A stretch of 64,000 nt of DNA from CAZQBY01 sp964540655 (GCA_964540655.1 CAZINR010000002.1:7582-71581); one strand, 5' to 3'. Positions 21,219 to 30,867 are shown, counted from the stretch's first letter. Made by a program: numbers and translations. Notes: generated by a model from the letters alone, not told the origin.

Positions 21219-22562
21219 TTAAAGACCGCACTTCCCGCAAAGCTTGCGGAAGTGGTGCTCTACCCAGCCGAACCCGAAGGTCGCGGTTATGACCGCCGCG
21301 ACGGCTATCCCGAGCCAGACCCCCGCGGTCCTCAGACCAGTGTGATACGCCAGGTAGTATGATATGGGGAGCACCAGCCCGATTGCCCTGGTCATGGTCA
21401 GGATGAAGGACGGCACTCCCCTGCCAAGGCCCTGGAAGCTCGCCGAGACTATTATGACCGTCCCGATGAACGGATAGCTGAAGGCGATTATCCTGAGGTA
21501 GTTGGACGCCATCTCTATCACCGCCGGGTCGGAGGTGAAAACGGAGGGCAGTGTTCCCGCCAGCAGGAATATGGCCGCCCCCACCAGGACGCTGAAGCCC
21601 AGCACCAGCTTCAGCGCCAGACGGTTGACCTTCCGCGCCCCGGCATAATCTTTCGCCCCCTTGAAGTATCCTATCAGCGGTATCACCCCGGCCGCCAGAC
21701 CCAGCATGGGGAGTATGGCCAGCGAGTCTATCCGGAACCCTATGCCGTACGCCGATATCGGCAAATCGCCGAAGCCCGAGAGTATGAGATTCACGCCCAG
21801 CACGGCTATCGAGAGAGCTATCTGCGACATGGCCGCGGGTATCCCCACCCTGAGTATGTTCTTGATTATAGGCGGCGTGTAGATGAACTCGCGCGGCCTG
21901 ACCTGCAGCATCGACCTCTTGGCCAGCACGACGTACCAGAAGTAGACGGACAGCGAGATGACCTCTGCCAGAACGGTCGCCAGGGCCGCTCCGGCTATGC
22001 CCATGCCCAGGACGTAGATGAAGATCGGGTCCATTATTATGTTGGCCACCGTGAACAATATGGCCAGCTTCATCGGAGTCTTGGTGTCCCCCTCTCCCTG
22101 CAGGATGGCGGTCATGGAGAAGACGGTGAAGAAGACTATGACCCCGCTGAATATGACCGTAAGATACTCGGACGCCAGCTGCGCGACCTCGGGGCTCCCG
22201 CCCAGCCCCTGGGATATGCCGCCCATGAACGGCAGGAGTGCCATGAACGCCACCGACAGGATAATCCCCAGGAGCAGCGCATGCAGGGCGGTCTCTTCGG
22301 CCCATTTTTTGTTTCCTTCCCCCAGCCTGCGCGCAATGAGAGACGTGCCGCCTATGCTGACGCCGCTCCCTATGGCAACTATCAGAAAGAAGATGGGGAA
22401 TGACAGCTGCACACCCGCCAGGGCGTCGGGCCCCAGGCCCCCCACGAAGAAGAAGTCCACGAAGTGCAGCAGGGTGCTGAACAGCATCGACACTATCGCA
22501 GGCCACGCCAGCTTTAGCAACCCCCTTTGCGGGTCGGACATCAGCTCTCTCACCCTTTCCAT
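21219..22562 (-). CDS. MATE family efflux transporter
   Basis: 447 aa with about twelve membrane helices in two homologous halves. It starts MERVRELMSDPQRGLLKLAWPAIVSML, typical of archaeal and bacterial MATE/NorM-like proteins; the second half begins after the GIPAAMSQIALSIAVL segment. The family exports cationic drugs or metabolites with Na+ or H+ antiport. The substrate is unknown. It is divergent from the HemK gene with 43 bp between the starts. Confidence 0.92.
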   Translation of the reverse strand: MERVRELMSDPQRGLLKLAWPAIVSMLFSTLLHFVDFFFVGGLGPDALAGVQLSFPIFFLIVAIGSGVSIGGTSLIARRLGEGNKKWAEETALHALLLGIILSVAFMALLPFMGGISQGLGGSPEVAQLASEYLTVIFSGVIVFFTVFSMTAILQGEGDTKTPMKLAILFTVANIIMDPIFIYVLGMGIAGAALATVLAEVISLSVYFWYVVLAKRSMLQVRPREFIYTPPIIKNILRVGIPAAMSQIALSIAVLGVNLILSGFGDLPISAYGIGFRIDSLAILPMLGLAAGVIPLIGYFKGAKDYAGARKVNRLALKLVLGFSVLVGAAIFLLAGTLPSVFTSDPAVIEMASNYLRIIAFSYPFIGTVIIVSASFQGLGRGVPSFILTMTRAIGLVLPISYYLAYHTGLRTAGVWLGIAVAAVITATFGFGWVEHHFRKLCGKCGL

Positions 22563-22605
22563 AAGCGGGTTATTTTAATCTCCGAAAACAAAAAACAGAG
22601 GTTTA

Positions 22606-23148
22606 ATGACCGTCTATCAGCCGTCGGACGACAGCTACCTCATGCTGGACGCCCTCGAGGACTGCGGACTGAACACCGGAGACCGGGTGCTTGACATGGG
22701 CGCCGGCTCGGGCATCCTGGCCGTAGCAGCGGCCAAAAAAGGATGCCGAGTAACCGCGGCAGACATAAACCCCGAAGCAATTGAGGCAGTCAAGAGGAAC
22801 GCAGAGGAAGCTGCCGTGAAGATAGATTTAGTCCTCTCCGATTTGTTCGAGAACATAGACGGAACCTACGACCTCATAATCTTCAACCCCCCTTACGTCA
22901 GGACAGAGGACTCGGAGACTCTGGACATGGAGTCGAGAGCCTGGGATGGGGGAAGGGACGGAATGAACGTCATAAACAGTTTTCTGTCTTCGGTCCCCGG
23001 TTTTCTGAAGCCTGAAGGCAGGGTGCTGCTGCTGGTCTCGACGCTCGATGAAAACCCGCCGCCATTCCCGGGATTCGAGTCGCGCGTTCTGAGAAGAAAG
23101 TCTCTCTTCTTCGAGCGGCTGTGGGTCTTGGAGCTAAGGTTTAAGTAG
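22606..23148 (+). CDS. HemK/PrmC-family (eRF1-type) N5-glutamine methyltransferase
   Basis: 180 aa, the short archaeal HemK2/Mtq2-like form. SAM-binding VLDMGAGSGILAVAAA and catalytic NPPY (FNPPYVRTEDSE) are present. In archaea this enzyme methylates the GGQ glutamine of release factor aRF1. Inside the gene, CAGTTTTCTGTC with TTCGGTC (22978-22997) matches a cassette-arm word, unusual in a GC-rich gene. The next gene follows after 22 bp. Confidence 0.88.
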   Translation: MTVYQPSDDSYLMLDALEDCGLNTGDRVLDMGAGSGILAVAAAKKGCRVTAADINPEAIEAVKRNAEEAAVKIDLVLSDLFENIDGTYDLIIFNPPYVRTEDSETLDMESRAWDGGRDGMNVINSFLSSVPGFLKPEGRVLLLVSTLDENPPPFPGFESRVLRRKSLFFERLWVLELRFK

Positions 23149-23170
23149 TCTCTTTCATTACTTTCAACCA

Positions 23171-24775
23171 ATGGACTGGGTGCTCGTTTCCTTCTATGTC
23201 GTCGGGGGTCTGGCAGTTTTCATATATGGGATGAGGCTCCTGAGCGAAGGCCTTCAGAAGACTGCCGGAAGTCGTCTAAGAAGCCTTCTTGAGAGACTCA
23301 CCCGCAACCGATTCAGGGGACTTGCCGTCGGCGCGGCATTCACATCCATAGTGCAGAGCTCCAGCCTGACGACCGTCACTCTGGTCGGGCTCATAAGCGG
23401 CGGCGTCATGACGCTGGAAGCGGCAGTCCCCGTGATAATGGGGGCGAACATCGGCACCACAGTCACGGCCCAGATAATCGCGTTCAAGATAACCCAACTG
23501 GCGTTCCCGGCGATAGCGGCAGGGCTGGTCCTCATGGGAATCAAAAAGGGAAAATACTCCGGCATCGGGCAGGTTATAATGGGTTTCGGCTTCCTGTTCT
23601 TGGGGATGATACTCATGGGAGAAGGCGTCCAGCCTCTTAAGTCAGAGGCCGTCTTCCAGGAATTCATAGGCGGGTTTTCATCGAACCCTCTGCTAGGACT
23701 CCTGGTGGGGGCGGTCTTCACAGGGATAATACAGAGCAGCTCCGCCACCTCAGCACTGACCGTGGCCATGGCGGCCGAGGGGTTCCTCACGCTAGGAGCT
23801 GCCGTGCCTATCATCCTCGGAGCCAACATAGGCACTTGCATAACCGCGGTGCTGGCTTCCATAGGGACTTCACTTTCCAGCCGCCGCGCGGCCCTGATCC
23901 ATGTAATTTTCAACGTTATAGGTGTGATGGCCTTCCTCCCGCTTCTGCCTCTTTTCACAAGCTTCATAGCCGGCACTTCTGCGGACCTGGCGCGTCAGGT
24001 GGCGAACGCGCACCTGGCTTTCAATGTGATTACGACCCTGATGCTGTTGCCCTTCGCCGGAGTGCTGATATTGCTGGTCAAGAGGATCCTACCGGGCGAA
24101 GTGATAAAGGTCGATAACGGGACCAAATACATAAACGACCACCTGCTTAGAGCCCCGTCCGTCGCCATGAGGCAGGCTGAGCTGGAGGCCCATTACATGG
24201 GGGGGATTGTCGTTGGGATGATGGCAGACGCCAGAAAGCTGATAATGGAGGGCAAGCTCAGATACGCGAAGATCATCGAGAAGAAGGAGGCTTCTGTTGA
24301 CGACATATACGCGGCCCTCGACAATTTCCTTAAGCAGCTCAGCGAGAAGGATCTGTCCGCCCAACAGTCCGATACCCTCTCCATTCTAGTTCACAGCATC
24401 TCAGACATAGAGCGGACCTCCGACCATATAAACCATCTGGCAAAGCACGGCCGGAGGAAGATAAAAGAGAATATAAGATTCTCAAAGAAGGCCATGGGCG
24501 AGTTGGACGGCATATTCTCAAAATCCGACAAGAGCCTATCCGGGGCCATCAGGGTTCTAGAGACGAAGGACCGCAGGCTCGGGGAGGACGTGCTGCACCT
24601 GGAGGCGGAGATAGACGCGATGAAAGACGCCATGATACGCTCCCATATACGACGCACTGACGAGGGCATATGCAATGCGAAGTCCGGCCCGACATACCTC
24701 GGCATAGTCAACCATCTGGAGAGGATATCGGACCACGCCCACAACATAGTGAACGTTGTGATCTGGGGCTTCTAA
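23171..24775 (+). CDS. Na+/Pi cotransporter family protein (NptA/PhoU)
   Basis: 534 aa. The membrane part has two inverted repeats, each with the QSSS signature (TSIVQSSSLTTVTL; TGIIQSSSATSALT) that binds Na+ and phosphate. From about residue 340 a PhoU-like helical domain (HYMGGIVVGMMADARKL; ISDIERTSDHINHLA; GIVNHLERISDHAHNI) is fused, as in bacterial and archaeal NptA-like proteins. Phosphate uptake or homeostasis is the likely role. It ends 4 bp into the convergent GH15 gene. Confidence 0.93.
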   Translation: MDWVLVSFYVVGGLAVFIYGMRLLSEGLQKTAGSRLRSLLERLTRNRFRGLAVGAAFTSIVQSSSLTTVTLVGLISGGVMTLEAAVPVIMGANIGTTVTAQIIAFKITQLAFPAIAAGLVLMGIKKGKYSGIGQVIMGFGFLFLGMILMGEGVQPLKSEAVFQEFIGGFSSNPLLGLLVGAVFTGIIQSSSATSALTVAMAAEGFLTLGAAVPIILGANIGTCITAVLASIGTSLSSRRAALIHVIFNVIGVMAFLPLLPLFTSFIAGTSADLARQVANAHLAFNVITTLMLLPFAGVLILLVKRILPGEVIKVDNGTKYINDHLLRAPSVAMRQAELEAHYMGGIVVGMMADARKLIMEGKLRYAKIIEKKEASVDDIYAALDNFLKQLSEKDLSAQQSDTLSILVHSISDIERTSDHINHLAKHGRRKIKENIRFSKKAMGELDGIFSKSDKSLSGAIRVLETKDRRLGEDVLHLEAEIDAMKDAMIRSHIRRTDEGICNAKSGPTYLGIVNHLERISDHAHNIVNVVIWGF

Positions 24776-25971
24776 AGAAAGGCCTCTTTGTAGTAGTTGT
24801 AGGCCAGTATGTACTCGGCGTGCGGCCAGATGAGCGGCACCACCACGTAGGCCAGCCCCTCCTTCCACATAGGGTGCTTCTTTATCCCTCTGCGCATCAC
24901 AATCTTGTCATCCCTCATTATGCGCGCGCGGGTGTACTCCTCCTCCCACAGCTGGAACCTCTCTCTGGTCGAGATGTGCTCTGGGAGAAGATAGTTGTAT
25001 GCCTTGTCCACCACCCACCGCATGTACATGTCGGCCATCCACTTCATCCCTGTCCTGGAGTAGTGCCTAGAAAGCATGGCTGTGAAATGGCACCAAGGTC
25101 CGTAGCCGCCGTTGTTCCTGCCCCAGCTCTCCGGATAGCGGTTCAGACCGCCCAGCTCCAGATCCCAGAGCTCCCGGTGCACCCTCTCGACCGTGAGCTT
25201 GACCTTCTGGTCGCTGTCCGGGAAGATGTTGAAATAGGCGGGAGAGTAGAGGACTGCGTCCACGTCCGTGACGACAGAAGAATATGGGTCGTATCCCAGC
25301 GGGCTGCTGTGCTTGTCCTTTATCCTGATGTTCTTGATGAAAGACCTCCTCTTGGGGCTCCACAACGCCTTTCCTATGCCGTCCTTTATCCTCTTCGCGG
25401 CTTTGGCTATCTTGGGCGCCTTCTCCCCCCTCTCTTTGGCCATCTTCACCACTTCGTTCAGCCCGCCGCCGCAGGCGCAGTTGGCGTATATCTCAAAGCC
25501 CTGCTCGAAGGCCGGGTATTCGTGTATGCTGTTTATGGTGTGAACCAGATTGACCTCTTCGTTCATGTTGTGCAGTATGAACTCCGCGCCCCTCATCACA
25601 TGCTCCCAATATTCATCCGCCAAATCGTAATCGCCGCTCTTCTCGCAGTAGTCACCCAGCGCGAACAGCACCAGCCCGTTGCCGTCTATCTGCAGCTCTT
25701 TGTAGGAGCGGTCGTTCCCCTCGACGTCGTACCGCTGCGCGAACTCTCCGCTGGGCTTCTGGTACCTTAGCATGAACTCAAGGCCTTTCTTTGCCTCTTT
25801 GAGCAGCCCGGCACCGGTGGCCCCCATGACGTCGATGGAGTGGTCCCTGGCGTAGACATAGGGATAGCGCGTGCCCGGGGGGGACGCGTAGAAACCGCCG
25901 TTCTTGTGCTGATTCTGCTTTAAGATGTCCTTACTCTTCTCGTAGAGCTTCTGGGCTTCTTTCAAATTCAT
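24772..25971 (-). CDS. Glycoside hydrolase family 15-like protein
   Basis: 399 aa, an (alpha/alpha)6-barrel. Diagnostic segments: YPYVYARDHSIDVMGATGAG near the N-terminus, KELQIDGNGLVLFALGDY (the QxDxxG helix pair of GH15), HTINSIHEYPAFEQGFEIYANC, and the C-terminal LLPEHIS plus VVPLIWPHAEYI that hold the catalytic base region. GH15 includes glucoamylase, glucodextranase and archaeal trehalases; only the catalytic barrel is present, without the N-terminal beta domain, and no signal peptide. It is therefore probably cytoplasmic and acts on storage or short glucans. It is followed 1 bp later on the same strand order by an upstream Cys-rich gene (25972), possibly co-transcribed. Confidence 0.85.
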   Translation of the reverse strand: MNLKEAQKLYEKSKDILKQNQHKNGGFYASPPGTRYPYVYARDHSIDVMGATGAGLLKEAKKGLEFMLRYQKPSGEFAQRYDVEGNDRSYKELQIDGNGLVLFALGDYCEKSGDYDLADEYWEHVMRGAEFILHNMNEEVNLVHTINSIHEYPAFEQGFEIYANCACGGGLNEVVKMAKERGEKAPKIAKAAKRIKDGIGKALWSPKRRSFIKNIRIKDKHSSPLGYDPYSSVVTDVDAVLYSPAYFNIFPDSDQKVKLTVERVHRELWDLELGGLNRYPESWGRNNGGYGPWCHFTAMLSRHYSRTGMKWMADMYMRWVVDKAYNYLLPEHISTRERFQLWEEEYTRARIMRDDKIVMRRGIKKHPMWKEGLAYVVVPLIWPHAEYILAYNYYKEAFL

Positions 25972-26454
25972 TTAAACATAAAAATTGATGCAGTCGTGCT
26001 TCTTCAGCAGTTTTTCGATGTCCTTGACCTTGAGCCCGGCCTTCTCTATGGCGTCTTTATTGATGTTCTGCTCCCCGGTCAGCCGGTATTTTGCGCCCAA
26101 ATGCAGAAGGTCCTTCTTGCCGGATAGCTTGCCCCTCCTCTTGCGGTAGGCGTGGCACATCGAGCAGCAGACGTTGACCGCAGCAGGCCCCTTGGGCCCC
26201 TTGTCCCTGACCTTGACGTATTTCAAGACCTCTTCATGCCCCTTGGGCAGCCCAATCTCCTCGAGGAACTCGTCCAGCTTGGGCGCGAAGAGGCATATCC
26301 GGAAGCAGTAAAGCCCGTCGACGTCCTCTCCCATCAGCCCGGGCCCCTCGAACTCGGCCAGCTGCTCTCCTATGCGCCGCATCCACTCATCAGTGGCTTC
26401 AGGACCCAACTTCTTCTCGATATCGTGGACGCCGACCAGAAAGGCCTTCGTCAT
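25972..26454 (-). CDS. Conserved Cys-containing protein, unknown
   Basis: 160 aa from the ATG at 26454 (longer start at 26472 possible). An alpha/beta N-terminus (MTKAFLVGVHDIEKKLGPEATDEWMRRIGEQLAEF) is followed by DGLYCFRICLFAP and VNVCCSMCHAYRKRRGK with five cysteines in all, and a helical tail. The pattern hints at a metal- or ligand-binding protein similar in outline to V4R-like sensors, but the family is not recognised. It stands directly upstream of the GH15 gene. Confidence 0.65.
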   Translation of the reverse strand: MTKAFLVGVHDIEKKLGPEATDEWMRRIGEQLAEFEGPGLMGEDVDGLYCFRICLFAPKLDEFLEEIGLPKGHEEVLKYVKVRDKGPKGPAAVNVCCSMCHAYRKRRGKLSGKKDLLHLGAKYRLTGEQNINKDAIEKAGLKVKDIEKLLKKHDCINFYV

Positions 26455-26490
26455 GGTGCGCCTTCGGAGCATTTTATTGTTAATGCTCCA

Positions 26491-26500
26491 TGATATAAAA
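26491..26500 (+). promoter_or_regulatory. TATA box of the malic enzyme gene
   Basis: TGATATAAAA lies 35-44 nt before the ATG at 26535, a clean archaeal TATA element with upstream purines. No second operator is visible. Confidence 0.6.
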
Positions 26501-26534
26501 ACCCTCTTTTATTGTCCGAGCATCTAGACTTCCC

Positions 26535-27737
26535 ATGATGGATGTGTATGAGGAATCCCTGAGGATGCACGAGAAGCACAAGGGGAAGCTGGCAGTGCGC
26601 TCCAAGGTGCCAATAAAGACCCGGAGGGACCTGAGCCTGGCCTACACTCCAGGGGTCGCGGAAGTCTGCAGGAGGATAGCCAAGGACAAGAATTTGGCTT
26701 ACAAGTACACTATAAAATCCAACACAGTCGCCATAGTGACCGATGGCTCGGCCGTCCTCGGCTTGGGGAACATAGGCGGACAGGCCGCCCTGCCCGTCAT
26801 GGAGGGGAAGGCCATACTGTTCAAGGAATTCGCGGACATAGACGCCTTTCCCATCTGCTTCGAGGAGTGCCATGCCGATTTCATAGAGGACGTCAGGAGC
26901 ATAGCCTCGGTGTTCGGGGGCATAAACCTGGAGGACATCGCTGCCCCGCGGTGCTTCGAGATAGAGGAGCAGCTCCAGGACATAGGCATACCCGTCATGC
27001 ACGACGACCAGCACGGCACGGCTATCGTGGTCTTGGCCGCTCTCATCAACGCGTGCAAAGTGACTGGCAGAGAACTGCAGGACTTGAACGTCGTCATAAG
27101 CGGCGCCGGGGCAGCCGGTTACGCCATAATGAAGATGCTCCACTGCCTGGAGATAGACAAGGACATCTGCACACAGGTCCATGAGATGATAGTCTGCGAC
27201 AGCAGGGGCATAATCCACCGCAGCAGGCCGGACATGCTTCGCAACAAGTACAAGTACATAATAGCGCAGGAGACCAACCATGCCAAGAAGACTGGGAGCC
27301 TGGCCGACGCCATGGAGGGCGCCGACGCCTTCATAGGAGTCTCGGCGCCGGACATAGTGAGTGAGGAGATGGTCAGGAGCATGAACGACGATGCCATAGT
27401 GCTCGCCATGGCAAATCCGGTCCCGGAGATAATGCCTGACAAGGCCAAGAAGGCGGGGGCTGAAGTGGTCGGCACGGGCCGGTCTGATTTCCCTAACCAG
27501 ACAAACAACGTGCTGGCGTTCCCCGGCATGTTCAGGGGCGCCCTGGACGCCTGCGCGAGCAGGATAACCGAGGAGATGAAGATAGCGGCCGCCCATGCGC
27601 TGGCGGATTACGTGAAGAGTCCGGCGCCGGATAACATACTCCCAGACATACTCGACAAAAAGGTGACGAAGGCGGTCGCCGATGCGGTAAAGAGGTCGGC
27701 CATAGACTGCGGCGTCGCCAGGGAGGACTACATATGA
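26535..27737 (+). CDS. NAD(P)-dependent malic enzyme
   Basis: 400 aa, the short prokaryotic form without a phosphotransacetylase domain. SLAYTPGVAEVCRRI and TVAIVTDGSAVLGLGNIG at the N-terminus, metal-binding ICFEECHADFIEDV, then MHDDQHGTA and the dinucleotide-binding VISGAGAAGYAIMKML. Decarboxylates malate to pyruvate with NAD(P)H formation, feeding anaplerosis or gluconeogenesis. The start could be 26535 or the next ATG at 26538. Confidence 0.93.
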   Translation: MMDVYEESLRMHEKHKGKLAVRSKVPIKTRRDLSLAYTPGVAEVCRRIAKDKNLAYKYTIKSNTVAIVTDGSAVLGLGNIGGQAALPVMEGKAILFKEFADIDAFPICFEECHADFIEDVRSIASVFGGINLEDIAAPRCFEIEEQLQDIGIPVMHDDQHGTAIVVLAALINACKVTGRELQDLNVVISGAGAAGYAIMKMLHCLEIDKDICTQVHEMIVCDSRGIIHRSRPDMLRNKYKYIIAQETNHAKKTGSLADAMEGADAFIGVSAPDIVSEEMVRSMNDDAIVLAMANPVPEIMPDKAKKAGAEVVGTGRSDFPNQTNNVLAFPGMFRGALDACASRITEEMKIAAAHALADYVKSPAPDNILPDILDKKVTKAVADAVKRSAIDCGVAREDYI

Positions 27738-27769
27738 TTTTTTGCTCGTCTGCTCCTAACTAAACCAAC

Positions 27770-28303
27770 ATGGCCAACATATCTCAGCTGGCGGAGACGC
27801 TCAGGAAGTATGCGGATTTGATAGGCGACATCCCCCAGAAAGTAGACAAGGTCCCCTTCCAGAAGGGCGAGCCGAAGCTCAAGATGCTGATAGACCTGCA
27901 GAGGGGCTACGAGACGACCGCCAGGATATCCGAGATACTGGAGCGCCTGGTCGCCCACAAGCACGGGGAGGACGGCGCACTCGAATCCAACATACTGGAG
28001 CGGCTCAAGTTCCTCACCATCAAGATTCAGACGCTTCTCGAGGACATGTCCATGGATGAGCTCAAAGTGCTGGCTTATTTCCTCCCCTACGGTCTAGAAT
28101 CGGAGTCAAAATACATGCACAATCTGGACTTGTCCCGACCCGGGGAGAAGCTCCAGATGCTCAAGGAGGAGAAGAACTTTTTCGAGGTTCTGGACAAAAT
28201 CAACGATGCCCTGCGCGTCTCATTCCTGCGCGGCAGCCTCGCCCTGGCCTGCTACCCGGAGATGGATATCGCCGAGACGGTCGTGGAGCGGGTGAAGCCC
28301 TGA
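27770..28303 (+). CDS. Helical cytoplasmic protein, unknown
   Basis: 177 aa, entirely helical by pattern, with heptad-like leucines (ISQLAETLRKYADLIGDIPQ; ISEILERLVAHKHGED; LKFLTIKIQTLLEDMS). No membrane segment, cysteine or catalytic motif is seen. The gene starts 33 bp after the malic enzyme stop and is followed 31 bp later by a zinc-ribbon-like gene; these may be a loose transcription unit. Family not recognised. Confidence 0.65.
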   Translation: MANISQLAETLRKYADLIGDIPQKVDKVPFQKGEPKLKMLIDLQRGYETTARISEILERLVAHKHGEDGALESNILERLKFLTIKIQTLLEDMSMDELKVLAYFLPYGLESESKYMHNLDLSRPGEKLQMLKEEKNFFEVLDKINDALRVSFLRGSLALACYPEMDIAETVVERVKP

Positions 28304-28333
28304 TTTTTAAGATTTTTCATGTAATCTAGCCTG

Positions 28334-28705
28334 ATGGTCAAAGTACCGAAGGATAAGCCGAAGACGGGTGACATCGCTTTCGCCTGCCCCCATTCCGTGT
28401 GTAGGAAACACGCAAAGCCAAGTTTTCGAGTTGAACTCTCAGAAGGATATCACGAAGGAAAACCGATAATGCTCACCTGCCCCGAGTGCAGTGGTCTGGT
28501 GGTGCTGCATAAACAGTTCCCGAGGCATATCCTGACACTCTCCCAGTGGGAAGCCCTGCACGAAAACATGACCGATCGGGAGAGGGAGACTGCCGAATCG
28601 GGCCAGCTGACGGATGCGCAGATTTTAGCGATACTTAAAAGAGCCGCAGCAAGGGAAAACTCCGGCGTGCCCCGCAGGCCTAGATACCGGGGAAGAGACT
28701 TCTGA
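28334..28705 (+). CDS. Small zinc-ribbon-like protein, unknown
   Basis: 123 aa. ACPHSVCRKHAKPSF and LTCPECSGLVVLH give four cysteines spaced as a zinc ribbon in the N-terminal half. The C-terminus (LTDAQILAILKRAAARENSG) is helical with a basic tail. It may bind nucleic acid or protein. It overlaps the end of mpgP on the other strand by 26 bp. Confidence 0.68.
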   Translation: MVKVPKDKPKTGDIAFACPHSVCRKHAKPSFRVELSEGYHEGKPIMLTCPECSGLVVLHKQFPRHILTLSQWEALHENMTDRERETAESGQLTDAQILAILKRAAARENSGVPRRPRYRGRDF

Positions 28706-29489
28706 CTGCCTGCGCCCACCCCCTTGGGCCGGGAGCGCCTGCCCTTATCAAGCCGGGAACATCCACTCTCGAATCGTAGCTGCCATCCTTCTTCTGCACA
28801 AGTATCGGAATCTCCACCGCCTCAAGCATCGGAAGGTCGTTCAGGGAGTCGCCCAGACCGACAGTCCTGAGTATACAGTCTTCGGTCCTCGAGTACAGCT
28901 CCGAGAGGATCTTCACGGCCTTGCCTTTGTCATTGTCGCCCATGATGTGCCAGTATCGCCCGCCTTTGGTCCAGTTTAACCCGGCCTTCTCGATAGCCTT
29001 TTTTAACCCCCCCTCGTCTCCGCTGAACTTGAAGGCCTCGTCGTACTCCCTCTGCTTTGCCATGCGCGCCTCCTCTAAAGACAGTCCGGTGTCCCTTGCC
29101 ACTTCCTCCGCGCTCATATCGCCGAAGCCGACTATGTCGCCGAAGCTGCGCATCTCGTCCAGCGCGCATCTTATCTCCCGGTAGGGCGTTCCCAATTCTA
29201 TGACTCTGTGTTTCCCCTCCTCCCTGTCATAATCGAGCTCGAAGTCGAAATAATCTCTCGGTATGAAGATCGCCCCGCCGTTCTCGGATATGAACGGGTC
29301 CTCCAGCCCTATGCGCTTGCGGTAGAACTCTATCTCTGCGCGCGTCTTGGAGGTGCAGGGCACTATCGGGACGCATCTCCCTTTCAGCAGCCTAATCGCG
29401 CCTTCGGCCGGCTTCCAGGAGTAGGTGTCGTGGTCTATGAGGGTGCCGTCAAGGTCGGTGAACACCAGAGTACTTCTGTATGATGTCAT
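28680..29489 (-). CDS. mpgP: Mannosyl-3-phosphoglycerate phosphatase
   Basis: 269 aa, HAD superfamily. FTDLDGTLIDHDTY is motif I with the nucleophilic Asp; VPCTSKTRAEIEFYRKRIGL is motif II; the cap domain has FGDMSAEEVARDTGL; VGLGDSLNDLPMLEAVE is motif III/IV. It dephosphorylates mannosyl-3-phosphoglycerate to mannosylglycerate, an osmolyte of thermophilic and salt-stressed archaea. The start overlaps the end of the synthase gene by 41 bp. A stretch encoding TEDC carries ACCGAAGACTGTA, a cassette-arm word. Confidence 0.93.
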   Translation of the reverse strand: MTSYRSTLVFTDLDGTLIDHDTYSWKPAEGAIRLLKGRCVPIVPCTSKTRAEIEFYRKRIGLEDPFISENGGAIFIPRDYFDFELDYDREEGKHRVIELGTPYREIRCALDEMRSFGDIVGFGDMSAEEVARDTGLSLEEARMAKQREYDEAFKFSGDEGGLKKAIEKAGLNWTKGGRYWHIMGDNDKGKAVKILSELYSRTEDCILRTVGLGDSLNDLPMLEAVEIPILVQKKDGSYDSRVDVPGLIRAGAPGPRGWAQAVRSLFPGI

Positions 29490-30867
29490 CTGATTTGTCG
29501 ATGTAGATAGAAGAGAGTATGATGTTGGAGGTGAATTTGTTTATCCTCTTCCGCAGCGACAGCTTGAGGTTCTGGTAGGAATAGTCCTTCACCTGGTTGG
29601 CCCTGTCCTCAATCTCCTTCCAGGAATGCAGCAGTTTGGGCTCCTCGGCCTTCTTCCAAGCCTCCTTCATTATCTCCTTGAACTCGTCTATTCGCTTGGA
29701 GTCGGCCTGCCTATCCCTGCTGTCGTAGGTAAAACCGTCCATGCTCAGGGCCTTGTTCCAGTACTCCTGGAGGATGTCGTAGGCCTCTTTGGAATAATCG
29801 CTCGCCAGCTGCTTCATGTCGGTCTCCATGCCGTACTCCTTCATCCAGTAGTATACCGCGTTGGCGACCTCGCGCATCATGTCCCTGACATGGCCTTCGT
29901 CTCCTGGTATGTGCTGGTAGATGCCCAGGTCCACCTGCGCTATGCGGTCCATGCCGAACTGCTTCCACAGCTGGCAGAGGACGGACGTCTCGATGTCGTA
30001 GCCGTTTGAGAAGCGTATGCTCTTCAGAGCGTCTATGGCGAAGGCGCATTCGCCGCTGACGTGGTACTTGATGTCTTCCACGCCTTCGAAAAAGCCCTTC
30101 TTAGACAATGCCCGCCATAGCGGCCTTATGCCCACCCTCTCCAGCCTGCCGCCGAACTTGAACCCTTTCCCCGTCTCGTTCTTGCGGGTGTAGACGGCCT
30201 TGGTGAAGACTATGCCGGGATCGCAGACCCTCGATTTGCAATCGGACTCCCAGGTGTCCAGTATGGGCTTGCAAAGCGAGTTGACGTAGAACTTCCTGAA
30301 CGATTTTATGTCTGAATCGATGAAGCAGAGTATGTCGCCGTATGTGACCGGGATGGAGTACCACAGCCCGGCGCCCTTGCCCTTCTTAAGCGATTCGACT
30401 TCCTCTTCCGTCAGGAGCTCATGCTCCAGGAATATCCTGTGCAGCAATGGGTCGAGCTGACTCAAAAAGCGCACCGAGAAGTCGAACCTGCCCTCCATGC
30501 TCTTCTGCTTGCCGTCGGGCATGCCCCTCACGAACTCCACCTCCTTGGCGAAGGTCTTGCAGTGTTTCATGCACAAGGCCAGCATGAACTTGATGAACTC
30601 GGAGTCGGGCTGGCCGTTCTCGTCGCGGGAGCCGTCCACTATGACCAGCTCGTCCACGGCCCCGCGGTCTATGAGCTTGCCGATTTTGCGCATGATCATG
30701 AGCATGGTCTCGATGTACTCCCGGTTGCCGTTGTTGAAGGTGGGCAGCACAACAGAAATAGTCACGGGGTTGGTCCCGCTCTCTTGGTAGACTTTGAGCC
30801 CGAGCTTCAGAGCCTCGATGTCCTGCTCCTTTATCTGCTCGTTGTCTTCGACCTTGGTCGATATCAT
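29449..30867 (-). CDS. mpgS: Mannosyl-3-phosphoglycerate synthase
   Basis: 472 aa, a GT-A fold transferase of the MPGS family. ISVVLPTFNNGN starts the nucleotide-sugar domain, FIDSDIKSF is the DxD-type metal site, and VSGECAFAIDALKSIRFSNGYDIETSVL is the acceptor-side strand typical of MPGS. It transfers mannose from GDP-mannose to 3-phosphoglycerate. Together with the overlapping mpgP it forms the two-step mannosylglycerate pathway. The length, longer than bacterial MPGS (about 390), includes a helical C-terminal extension. Confidence 0.93.
   Translation of the reverse strand: MISTKVEDNEQIKEQDIEALKLGLKVYQESGTNPVTISVVLPTFNNGNREYIETMLMIMRKIGKLIDRGAVDELVIVDGSRDENGQPDSEFIKFMLALCMKHCKTFAKEVEFVRGMPDGKQKSMEGRFDFSVRFLSQLDPLLHRIFLEHELLTEEEVESLKKGKGAGLWYSIPVTYGDILCFIDSDIKSFRKFYVNSLCKPILDTWESDCKSRVCDPGIVFTKAVYTRKNETGKGFKFGGRLERVGIRPLWRALSKKGFFEGVEDIKYHVSGECAFAIDALKSIRFSNGYDIETSVLCQLWKQFGMDRIAQVDLGIYQHIPGDEGHVRDMMREVANAVYYWMKEYGMETDMKQLASDYSKEAYDILQEYWNKALSMDGFTYDSRDRQADSKRIDEFKEIMKEAWKKAEEPKLLHSWKEIEDRANQVKDYSYQNLKLSLRKRINKFTSNIILSSIYIDKSDDIIQKYSGVHRP

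Noticed and set aside
21199..22506. Long antisense or shifted frames over real genes (also 24670-25770, 26451-27596, 34749-35957, 47473-48735, 50702-51763)
   Set aside because: They overlap conserved genes (MATE, GH15, malic enzyme, PurP, SepCysS, CopA) in other frames, with low-complexity or Arg/His-rich composition typical of GC-rich shadow frames.
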